Source: Clostridium moniliforme
Lineage (GTDB): Bacteria > Bacillota > Clostridia > Clostridiales > Clostridiaceae
Direction of reading: 5' to 3'
DNA: 64,000 nucleotides
NCBI RefSeq assembly: GCF_017873235.1
Contig: NZ_JAGGJZ010000001.1
Span: 186,001-250,000, forward strand
This document shows, piece by piece, positions 54,582 to 62,312 of this stretch; the stretch's first letter is position 1; each line of letters opens with the position of its first letter. The notes beneath the pieces are model-generated. The model was not told where the DNA came from. It saw nothing but the letters and a program-made list of their open reading frames with translations, and ran no database searches. The translations under genes and the position numbers were made by a program.

Positions 54582-55202
54582 CTATGAAGCTTTAATACTT
54601 TTAACCCTCTCTAAATGTTCCATTCTAAGATTTCTATCGGTTATATTGGCATTATTTAAAGCATCATATATCTTATTAACTTCATCTTCACTTAAATTAT
54701 ATTCTGAGTTATACCTCATTAAATATCTTTTTAAATCAGCTCTATGTAAAACTTCAGTAACTGTATTTACCCTTTTAAATTCACAACTATCTGAAAAAAC
54801 AATTATAGATGTTGGAACTACATCAATTACATTTTTTATTACATTCTCTGTAGCTTTTATATGTCCATAGTTTTGTCTAATTGGATTAAAGAACCTATTT
54901 TTCTCTTTATAAATAGTTTGAGTCCAATATTTTGAGTTTTCATCACCAAATATCCACCCACTATAATTTTTATCTTCTATTACAAATACTCCTTTAGGTC
55001 CAATACAAATGTGATCTATTTGAGTCGTTCCATTTTTTGATTCTAAAAGTATATCATCTAATACCTTATACCCTTGTAATGAAAGCAAAACTTTTTTTGT
55101 TCTCTTTTCTCCTAAATCTCCTTTTATTTTTGTCAAAGATTTTTTTGAAGTTAATACTTTTAAAATTATAATTAACCCAAATAAAATAATTAAATATTTC
55201 AT
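54582..55202 (-). CDS. NERD-domain nuclease-related protein
   Basis: 206-aa protein with an N-terminal membrane helix (KYLIILFGLIIILKVL) and a NERD domain. The PD-(D/E)xK-type core is QIDHICIGPKGVFVIEDKNYSG, with D63, E76 and K78 as the likely metal/catalytic residues, and the family start GDLGEKRTKKVLLSLQGY. NERD proteins are nuclease-related and often linked to DNA processing or defence. A domain after residue 130 has the FSDSCEFKRVNTVTEV pattern. It is the upstream neighbour of the helicase-HNH-TPR gene. Confidence 0.87.
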   Translation of the reverse strand: MKYLIILFGLIIILKVLTSKKSLTKIKGDLGEKRTKKVLLSLQGYKVLDDILLESKNGTTQIDHICIGPKGVFVIEDKNYSGWIFGDENSKYWTQTIYKEKNRFFNPIRQNYGHIKATENVIKNVIDVVPTSIIVFSDSCEFKRVNTVTEVLHRADLKRYLMRYNSEYNLSEDEVNKIYDALNNANITDRNLRMEHLERVKSIKAS

Positions 55203-55458
55203 AATGAAAACTCCTTTTTTCTAATTATTATTTTACTCTTTTTTACATTATTTTTATAATACAAGAGGTTTGTTGCTAGAAATAATAGTTATTGTTAAAT
55301 CTGTATTTAAAATAGCTTACTTTGAACTTGTTACATCAATTATTTTAGTATTTAACCTAAAAATTTTTTTATTCATCTATTTCTATAATTTAACTATAGT
55401 ATTGTAAATTAGTAAATTCAAGTTAATGTTTATTAATAGTTTTTTTACATATTAATAC
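55203..55458. other. Intergenic stretch without gene
   Basis: About 255 AT-rich bases between the NERD gene and the terminator of the exonuclease gene. No open frame with a ribosome binding site, RNA motif or repeat was seen; it probably holds the promoter of the NERD gene. Confidence 0.6.
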
Positions 55459-55460
55459 AA

Positions 55461-55498
55461 ATAAAAGCTATTGCAATAAAATATATTACAATAGCTTA
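55461..55498 (-). terminator. Terminator of the exonuclease-BRCT gene
   Basis: Stem AAGCTATTG / CAATAGCTT around a partly paired loop, then TTTTATTT on the minus strand, 13 bases after the stop. Confidence 0.8.
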
Positions 55499-55511
55499 GT
55501 AAATTTATATA

Positions 55512-56621
55512 TTATTTTAAAAGTTCTAAAAAATCTTCTTCTTTAACTATATTCACATTAAGATCCTTAGCTTTAGAAATTTTACTATTACCTGGATTTT
55601 CACCTATAACTACCATATAAGTTTTTCCACTAACACTTTGAGTAACTGCCCCTCCATACATTATTGCTAATTCTTGAAGTTCTATTCTATCCTTTTTTGT
55701 GTCCCCAGTAAAAACTATTTTTTTGCCATCAAAAATATTTTTAATTATATTTTCTTTTGCTTTTTCTAATCTTCTTTTTTCTTCTTCTCTATCAGCCTTA
55801 CTCTTCCTTACAAATTTAGCTGGTTGTTTTTGTTCTATATCTTTTTTATTATTATTTTTATAAGAACTATAATAATTACCACTCTTTTCTATTGTCTTCC
55901 ATCTTTCTGGCTTTAATTTCTTTAAAAGTTCTAATAAATCTAATACATCCTGTAAGGCATTGTGATCTTGTCCTTCTTTTATTCCATAGTAGGATAGTAA
56001 ATTAACAAGTTTATAACTATCTAATTTAACCATACTTCTTATTGTATTTAAACTACAATAAAATTTTTGATCTTCATCTATAAATCCCCAATGAACTAAA
56101 AACCTTCTATCAAAGTCTGCATTATGAGCTATTAAAGGACATTTATATTTTTTTACTAACTTTTTAAACTTATCCTTAAACTCTTCATTTTCTTCTATTG
56201 CTTCTAAACCATTTCCATAACCTTTTTTATATTCTTCTTCATCAATTACTTTTGCCAAATGAAGAGTTTCTATAACCCTATAATCTTCTACTACAACTGC
56301 TGCTATTTCCCTTATTCCATCTTCCTTTTTAAAACTCATTGGAGTTTCTATATCAACAATTATAAATCTTTCTTTTTTCTGCATATCTATGAAATATTCT
56401 GGATGTATACTATGAAGTTCTCCATTTATATTTAAAATTATTTCATTATCATCTACAAATCCTACAACATCACATAGTGTAGCATCTTCTGTATAAATAC
56501 CTTTATAATATAAATCTTTAACCTCTTTTGATTTTGATGATATTACTTTTAACTCCTTTAATTTTTCTAACTTTTCTTCTTTAGATTTAAATTCTGTCCA
56601 ATCTCTTTTAGGATTTATCAT
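55512..56621 (-). CDS. DnaQ-like exonuclease with BRCT domain
   Basis: 369-aa protein. A DEDDh 3'-5' exonuclease domain runs from about residue 83: FIIVDIETP (D90, E92), LIAHNADFDRRFL with the second Asp, and DHNALQDVLDLL with the catalytic His and last Asp. A charged linker follows, then a C-terminal BRCT domain (IFDGKKIVFTGDTKKDRIELQELAIMYGG and KTYMVVIGENPGNSKISKA). The N-terminal 80 residues are unassigned. Similar proteins may proofread or process DNA ends. Expressed alone. Confidence 0.88.
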   Translation of the reverse strand: MINPKRDWTEFKSKEEKLEKLKELKVISSKSKEVKDLYYKGIYTEDATLCDVVGFVDDNEIILNINGELHSIHPEYFIDMQKKERFIIVDIETPMSFKKEDGIREIAAVVVEDYRVIETLHLAKVIDEEEYKKGYGNGLEAIEENEEFKDKFKKLVKKYKCPLIAHNADFDRRFLVHWGFIDEDQKFYCSLNTIRSMVKLDSYKLVNLLSYYGIKEGQDHNALQDVLDLLELLKKLKPERWKTIEKSGNYYSSYKNNNKKDIEQKQPAKFVRKSKADREEEKRRLEKAKENIIKNIFDGKKIVFTGDTKKDRIELQELAIMYGGAVTQSVSGKTYMVVIGENPGNSKISKAKDLNVNIVKEEDFLELLK

Positions 56622-56751
56622 TTTATTCCTCCAACTTATTTTTTACATATTATTATAACATATATAAAACTTTATTAACTTTTAATGTAAACTTTTTAGG
56701 TTTATAATTAAATTGTAAACTAAAGAAAAATATAATAATGGAGGGGATTTA

Positions 56752-57174
56752 ATGGATTTTAAAAAAGCAAACAATAACTGGATATTAAAAATTAATAAAG
56801 GTGAACAAATTGCAAGTTCTATAAAAGATTTCTGCAAAAAAAATAATATAAAACTTGCTTCAATATCTGGAATAGGTGCTGCAACAGATATAAAAATAGG
56901 TTACTTTAACTTAAATACAAAAGTTTATAATGAAAAAGTATTTACTGACAAATACGAAGTAACAAGTCTTTTAGGAAATGTAACTACAAAAGATAATGAA
57001 CCTTATCTTCATCTTCATATAACTTTTTCAGATGAAGATTGTACAACTTATGGTGGACACTTTGTAGAAGGTACTATAAGTGGAACTTCTGAAATTTTTC
57101 TAACTGTCTTTGATGGAGAAGTAGGAAGATATGTAGATTCTGAAACTGGAATAAATGTTATGGATTTAAAATAA
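56752..57174 (+). CDS. PPC/DUF296 domain protein
   Basis: 140-aa PPC-domain protein (plant and prokaryote conserved, DUF296; YdaF/AHL-related fold). The pattern is NWILKINKGEQIASSIKDFC, ASISGIGAATDIKIGYFN and YLHLHITFSDEDCTTYGGHF, in which the His residues can bind metal. Function in bacteria is not established; some are DNA-binding. GGAGGGG lies about 6 bases before the ATG. It is convergent with topB. Confidence 0.85.
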   Translation: MDFKKANNNWILKINKGEQIASSIKDFCKKNNIKLASISGIGAATDIKIGYFNLNTKVYNEKVFTDKYEVTSLLGNVTTKDNEPYLHLHITFSDEDCTTYGGHFVEGTISGTSEIFLTVFDGEVGRYVDSETGINVMDLK

Positions 57175-57180
57175 TATTAA

Positions 57181-57233
57181 AACTCTAAAGAAAAGATAGT
57201 ATAAATTTTATTTTTTATCTTTTCTTTAGAGTT
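57181..57233. terminator. Bidirectional terminator
   Basis: Eighteen-bp near-perfect stem, AACTCTAAAGAAAAGATA with its complement and 16-base loop, between the convergent PPC gene and topB. Confidence 0.9.
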
Positions 57234-57237
57234 ATTT

Positions 57238-59412
57238 TTATTTAAATTCCTTTAAAAGTTCTGCAAATGGATTATTTATATCTTCCTTTGCTTCCTTTTT
57301 CATTTTTTGCATTATTTTATTTACTTCTCTTTTATTAACTTTATCGTTTTTATTAAATCTTTTCTTAAATTGAGATTCCTTTTCTCTGAAATTACAATTA
57401 GTGTTTGGACAAACATATATTTTACCCTCTCCACTACCTCTAAGTTCTAATCTCTTTTTACATTCTGGACATCTTGCATTTGTAATTCTTGATAAATTTT
57501 CTCTATGCCCACATTCTCTATCTTGACATACATACATAGTTCCATTTTTCCCTTTAACTTCAAGCATATACTTTCCACACTCTGGACATTTCTTTCCTGT
57601 TAAATTATCATGATGGAACTTAACACTTTCTTCTTTTACAGCTTCTACTAATGCTGTTGAATAATTTTTCATATTTTTTATAAATTTATGTGGATCTTCC
57701 TTACCCTTTGAAATTTTTTCAAGCTCTAATTCCCATTTTGCAGTAAGAAGTGGTGATTTAAGCTCATTAGGAACTAACTCTATAAGTTGTTTTCCCTTTG
57801 ATGTTGGGAAAATCTCTTTTCCTCTTTTTTCAATAACAAAGGAATTAAATAATTTTTCTATTATATCTGCTCTAGTTGCAACTGTTCCAAGTCCACCTGT
57901 TTCTCCTAAAGTTTTAGCTGAGTTTTTATCTATATTTACATACTTTTGAGGATTTTCCATTGCAGATAAAAGTGTTCCTTCATTAAATCTTGAAGGTGCC
58001 TTTGTTTCTCCCCTTTTAAGATTTACTTCTTTTATTTTAAAGGTATCTCCTTTATTAAATTTAGGAAGATTTTGTTCTTTAATATCTGAATCATCATCTT
58101 CTTCATCTCTATCAAATACTCTCTTCCATCCCTTAGCTTTAACAACTTTTCCTTTAGCTATAAGTCTTTCTCCATTTGCATCTCCCTCTAATGTAGTTTG
58201 AATATATTCAAATGGAGGCATTAAAACTGATAAAAATCTTTTTACTACTAAATCATAAACGTGTCTTTCTTCTAAACTAAGATTTGCTAAGTTACCTCTC
58301 TCTTCTGTTGGAATTATAGCATGGTGGTCTGAAACCTTTGTATCATCTACAAAACTTTTATTACCATTTATTTTTCCTTTAAGTAATTCTGTTGCAATGG
58401 CTCTATATTCTCCTATTGCTATTCCTTTAAGTCTTTCAGGAATTGTAGCTACAATATCCTTTGAAATATATCTTGAATCTGTTCTTGGATATGTTAAAAG
58501 CTTATGATTTTCATAAAGTCTTTGCATTATATTTAAAGTTTGCTTTGCAGAATATCCCCATATTTTGTTACAATCTCTTTGAAGTTCTGTTAAATCATAA
58601 AGTTTTGGAGAAAAAGTCTTTTTATTGCTTTCTGTAATCTTTACAATTTTTCCTTCACAATTTCTAAGTTTTCCTTCTACCTTTTCTGCAAATTCCTTAT
58701 TAAATATTCTTGAATTGTTATCCTTATTTACCCAAGTAAAATTACATTTATCACTTTTTACATCTATTGTATAATATTCCTTTGGTTTAAAGTTTTTAAT
58801 TTCTTCTTCTCTATTAACTATCATAGCAAGAGTTGGTGATTGTACTCTACCTGCTGAAAGTTGTGCATTATGCTTACAAGTTAATGCTCTTGTTACGTTA
58901 AGTCCAACAATCCAATCTGCCTCTGCTCTACACTGTGCTGCATGATAAAGATTATCATAAGCTCTTCCGTCCTTTAAATTTTTAAATCCATCTCTTATTG
59001 CCTTATCTGTTTGAGATGATATCCAAAGTCTTTTTAGCGGCTTTTTAACATGTGCCTTATCTATAATCCATCTTGCAACAAGCTCTCCTTCTCTTCCTGC
59101 ATCTGTTGCAATAATTATTTCATTTACATCTTTTCTATACATTTGATCTTTTACAATCTTATATTGTTTAAAACTTCCTTTAATAACTGTAAGTTTCATA
59201 TTTTTAGGTAACATAGGAAGAGTTTCCATGCTCCATTTCTTCCATTCTGGATTATATCCTTCTGGTGCATCTAATGTTACTAAATGTCCTAGTGCCCAAG
59301 TTACTATATATTTATCACCTTCTAAAAATCCATTTCCCTTTTTGTTACATTTTAAAACTCTTGCAAGTTCTCTTCCTACTGAAGGTTTTTCTGCTAAAAC
59401 TAATGATTTCAT
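57238..59412 (-). CDS. topB: DNA topoisomerase III
   Basis: Type IA topoisomerase III, 724 aa, cuts one DNA strand through a tyrosine and decatenates. It carries the TOPRIM start LVLAEKPSVGRELARVL with IIATDAGREGELVARWI, and the active-site Tyr in LLTYPRTDSRYISKDI. Two zinc-ribbon motifs with CPEC and CxxxxC pairs lie after residue 600 (KKCPECGKYML and ARCPECKKRLEL). The topB symbol is used because no Topo I C-terminal architecture is seen. Confidence 0.93.
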   Translation of the reverse strand: MKSLVLAEKPSVGRELARVLKCNKKGNGFLEGDKYIVTWALGHLVTLDAPEGYNPEWKKWSMETLPMLPKNMKLTVIKGSFKQYKIVKDQMYRKDVNEIIIATDAGREGELVARWIIDKAHVKKPLKRLWISSQTDKAIRDGFKNLKDGRAYDNLYHAAQCRAEADWIVGLNVTRALTCKHNAQLSAGRVQSPTLAMIVNREEEIKNFKPKEYYTIDVKSDKCNFTWVNKDNNSRIFNKEFAEKVEGKLRNCEGKIVKITESNKKTFSPKLYDLTELQRDCNKIWGYSAKQTLNIMQRLYENHKLLTYPRTDSRYISKDIVATIPERLKGIAIGEYRAIATELLKGKINGNKSFVDDTKVSDHHAIIPTEERGNLANLSLEERHVYDLVVKRFLSVLMPPFEYIQTTLEGDANGERLIAKGKVVKAKGWKRVFDRDEEDDDSDIKEQNLPKFNKGDTFKIKEVNLKRGETKAPSRFNEGTLLSAMENPQKYVNIDKNSAKTLGETGGLGTVATRADIIEKLFNSFVIEKRGKEIFPTSKGKQLIELVPNELKSPLLTAKWELELEKISKGKEDPHKFIKNMKNYSTALVEAVKEESVKFHHDNLTGKKCPECGKYMLEVKGKNGTMYVCQDRECGHRENLSRITNARCPECKKRLELRGSGEGKIYVCPNTNCNFREKESQFKKRFNKNDKVNKREVNKIMQKMKKEAKEDINNPFAELLKEFK

Positions 59413-59482
59413 AAATCTTTATTTCCTTCCTCTTTTTTAACTTATTTCTTTTATTATACTACACTAATACTTAAAATTTATA

Positions 59483-59524
59483 AATAAAAAGAGTTAATGA
59501 GATATATTATTCTCTTAACTCCTT
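59483..59524 (-). terminator. Terminator of the small DUF454-like gene
   Basis: Minus-strand GAGTTAAGAGA / TCTCATTAACTC with one bulge and TTTTTATTT following. Confidence 0.8.
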
Positions 59525-59760
59525 TAATCATCTTTATTATTATCATCAATATGCTTTCCTATATATTTTTTTAAATACTTTTTATAAATTTTTGTTTTCT
59601 TTAGCCAATTATTAAATTTAGTAGATCCTTTAGCAAAAAAAACTCCTGCAATAACTAAAAATATTGCACCTGGCATTATTGGAAGCATTCCTCCTATTAA
59701 AGCTAATATTAAGCATAAAATACCTAAAATCATAAAAATAACTTTTTTTACTTCCTTCAT
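59524..59760 (-). CDS. DUF454/YbaN-like small membrane protein
   Basis: 78 aa with the two hydrophobic segments of the DUF454 (YbaN) N-terminal half: MILGILCLILALIGGMLPIMPGAIFLVIAG and VFFAKGSTKFNNWLKKTKIYKKYLKKY. It lacks the C-terminal part present in the 132-aa paralogue at 60226-60624, so it may be a reduced copy or a distinct small member. Function unknown. Confidence 0.7.
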   Translation of the reverse strand: MKEVKKVIFMILGILCLILALIGGMLPIMPGAIFLVIAGVFFAKGSTKFNNWLKKTKIYKKYLKKYIGKHIDDNNKDD

Positions 59761-59807
59761 ATTTAAGTCACCTTACTTTATTTATTTAATTATTATAAGT
59801 TTACCTC

Positions 59808-59855
59808 AAAAAAGGTATTAATTATACAAATTATAATATAATTAACACCTTTTTC
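59808..59855 (-). terminator. Terminator of the Cys-rich protein gene
   Basis: Minus-strand AAAAAGGTGTTAATTATA pairs with TATAATTAATACCTTTTTT; 65 bases downstream of the stop. Confidence 0.85.
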
Positions 59856-59919
59856 AAAATAGAATATATTTAAAACCACTTAATTAAAATTTGGTTTTAA
59901 AATAATATAAAAATTTAAC

Positions 59920-60225
59920 CTATTTAAATATATGTCTTATAAATTCATTAGGCTTATAAATTATAAGTCTCCATCCTGAAAACTTCATAACTTCCTTTAT
60001 TTTTAATTTCATATCTTTTTTATAACAATGAATAGGACATTTGCTACAGGAACTTTTTTCATTTCCAAATTTACAAAGAGTAAGTCTTTTTTGAGCATAT
60101 TCTAAAAGTTCTTTGCAATCATCACATAACTCTCCAGATTTTCTTCCATGCTTTTTATGACAATAAATTTCTATCATAAGTTTAACTATCTCTTTTTCTT
60201 TTTCTATCCTATTTTTCTTTTTCAT
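59920..60225 (-). CDS. Cys-rich 'nitrous oxide-stimulated promoter' family protein
   Basis: 101-aa protein with eight Cys/His ligand-like residues: EIYCHKKHGRKSGELCDDCKEL, then LTLCKFGNEKSSCSKCPIHCYK. This is the PF11756-type family named after the nitrous oxide-stimulated promoter in Pseudomonas stutzeri. The Cys pairs suggest zinc or Fe-S binding. Function not known. It lies directly after the 132-aa DUF454 gene, with no gap. Confidence 0.8.
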   Translation of the reverse strand: MKKKNRIEKEKEIVKLMIEIYCHKKHGRKSGELCDDCKELLEYAQKRLTLCKFGNEKSSCSKCPIHCYKKDMKLKIKEVMKFSGWRLIIYKPNEFIRHIFK

Positions 60226-60624
60226 TTACACTACATCCTTTGATAATTCTTCTTTTTTTACAGTTTTAATCCTAAATATAAAATACCATAGTTTTACTAC
60301 TATAACTAGTAAAATTGATATTCTCATAATTGTAGAATCTATTAATATAACTGGAATCATCATCATAGTGTCTGCAAATACTAATATAACTATCTTTTGT
60401 TTTAAGGTCATCTCCCTGTTTTTAACAAAGCCATCTAAATGCTTCTTATATAATTTTGTTCCTTTAAACCATCTATCAAACTTATCTGATCCTCTAACAA
60501 AACAAAGAGATGCTAATAAAAGAAAAGGTGTTGTTGGAAGAACTGGAAGGACTACTCCTACAGCTCCTAGTGCTAGTGCAATAAAACCTATAATAATATA
60601 AAAACATTTTTTTATTTTATTCAT
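60226..60624 (-). CDS. DUF454/YbaN-family membrane protein
   Basis: 132-aa DUF454 (YbaN) protein with a hydrophobic N-terminal half (FYIIIGFIALALGAVGVVLPVLPTTPFLLLA), the family box FVRGSDKFDRWFKGTKLY and two more TM helices in the C-terminal half. Function unknown. Adjoins the Cys-rich gene and is separated by a short gap from cydC. Confidence 0.85.
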   Translation of the reverse strand: MNKIKKCFYIIIGFIALALGAVGVVLPVLPTTPFLLLASLCFVRGSDKFDRWFKGTKLYKKHLDGFVKNREMTLKQKIVILVFADTMMMIPVILIDSTIMRISILLVIVVKLWYFIFRIKTVKKEELSKDVV

Positions 60625-60644
60625 AAATCAAAACACCCCTTATT

Positions 60645-62312
60645 TTATTCTTTAACTAAATTTTTATTTTGAAGCCTATATACTTTTTCACATATTGAAG
60701 AAGTTGATTTTCTATGAGTTATTAAAATTATAGTTTTATCTTTTCTATTTTCGTTAATAGATTTTAATATTTCTCCTTCATTTAATGTATCTAAATTACT
60801 TGTTGGTTCATCTAGTATTAAAACTTCACCATTACTTAAAAATGCTCTTGCAAGTCCAATTCTTTGTTTTTCTCCTGAAGATAAGTTTCCACCAAGTTCT
60901 AAAACCTTCGTTTTATATCCCTTTGGAAGACTTTCAATAAAATCATCTATTGCTGCTTTTTTTGCAGCTTCTTTAACTTCCTCATAAGTTGCATCTAATT
61001 TACTTATTTTAATATTATCTTCAATTGTTTCATTAAAAAGATAAGTTTCCTGACTCATTAATACTTGATGCTCTCTTAAGGCTTTTGTTTCTAAAGTTTT
61101 TAAGTTTTCTCCTCCAAATTTTATACTTCCTGAATTTACATCCCAAAATCTCATAAGTAATTTAACAAAGGTACTTTTACCACTTCCACTTTCTCCAACT
61201 ATAGAAATGCTATCTCCTCTTTTAATTTCTATATTTAAATCCTTTAATATTTCTTCTCTTCCCTTATATCCAAAAGTAACATTTTCATAAGATATATCAG
61301 TATTATTTAAAGCTCTATCTCCATCATTTTCATAAACTTCTGGCTTTTCATCTAAAAGATTAAATATTCTTTCTGCTGAAGCAAAGGTTTGTAATAAATT
61401 ATTAGATAAATTACTTAAAGCAACTACAGGTCCAAAGGATGAAGATAAAATAACAATAGCTAATATCATTTTTCCAAAATCTATACTTCCATTTAAGTAT
61501 AAATAAATACCTAATAATAAAAATCCAATCATTCCTATCATTATAGTAAAATCAGTTGTTGCTCTTATAACTCCCTCATGAAATTTTATTTTCTTTTGTT
61601 TTTCATTTAACTCCATTGAATATTTATGTATATTTTCTTTTCTCTTTTCTCCATTTTTAAATACTAAAACTTCCTTAAGCCCTCTTAAAGAATCAAGAAG
61701 ATATGAGTTTGTTTTTCCAAATTTATTTCTATATTCCATTCCTGCTTTTTTACCAATTCTTGAAGTAAAATAAGGAATACAAAAACCAATTATAATATAT
61801 AAAATTAATGATACTAACCCATAGTAAGGATTAATATTATAAAGAATTATAGCTATTATTGTATTTGTAATTATAGCTATAGAAATTGGTGCAATAGTAT
61901 GGGCATAAAAAACTTCTAAAAGTTCAATGTCTGAAGTTATTAATGATACTAAATTTCCCTTTTCTTTATTTTCAAGTTTAGCAGGTGCAAGTCTTCTAAG
62001 GGCAGTAAATACTTTGTCTCTTAAAATAACTAATATTTTAAAGGCAATATAATGTCCTGAAAGCTGTTCACCATATCTTAATGGCCCTCTTAAAAGAGCA
62101 CAAACTATCATTATTACAACAGCTAACATAAAAGATATTTTAAAGCTACTATTAATTACGGATAATATAGCTACTGCTCCAAAGGAAGTAATTGCAATTG
62201 ATGATAAAAATCCTAAAACTCCAATTGTTACTGTAATTATCATAAATGGTATTAATGGTTTTAACTCTAAAATTAATCTTTTCATAATATAAAATCCAGA
62301 TTTTCTCTCCAT
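60645..62312 (-). CDS. cydC: Thiol reductant ABC exporter subunit CydC
   Basis: CydC-like half of the CydDC exporter of cysteine/glutathione-type reductants, 555 aa, six TM helices and an ATPase domain. It shows the CydC-typical LVSLITSDIELLEVFYAHTIAP, Walker A GESGSGKSTFVKL, signature LSSGEKQRIGLAR and Walker B VLILDEPTSNLD. It starts at the ATG at 62312 with AGAGGTG 5 bases upstream and overlaps the cydD stop (TAATG), so translation is coupled. cydAB are not in the window. Confidence 0.87.
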   Translation of the reverse strand: MERKSGFYIMKRLILELKPLIPFMIITVTIGVLGFLSSIAITSFGAVAILSVINSSFKISFMLAVVIMIVCALLRGPLRYGEQLSGHYIAFKILVILRDKVFTALRRLAPAKLENKEKGNLVSLITSDIELLEVFYAHTIAPISIAIITNTIIAIILYNINPYYGLVSLILYIIIGFCIPYFTSRIGKKAGMEYRNKFGKTNSYLLDSLRGLKEVLVFKNGEKRKENIHKYSMELNEKQKKIKFHEGVIRATTDFTIMIGMIGFLLLGIYLYLNGSIDFGKMILAIVILSSSFGPVVALSNLSNNLLQTFASAERIFNLLDEKPEVYENDGDRALNNTDISYENVTFGYKGREEILKDLNIEIKRGDSISIVGESGSGKSTFVKLLMRFWDVNSGSIKFGGENLKTLETKALREHQVLMSQETYLFNETIEDNIKISKLDATYEEVKEAAKKAAIDDFIESLPKGYKTKVLELGGNLSSGEKQRIGLARAFLSNGEVLILDEPTSNLDTLNEGEILKSINENRKDKTIILITHRKSTSSICEKVYRLQNKNLVKE

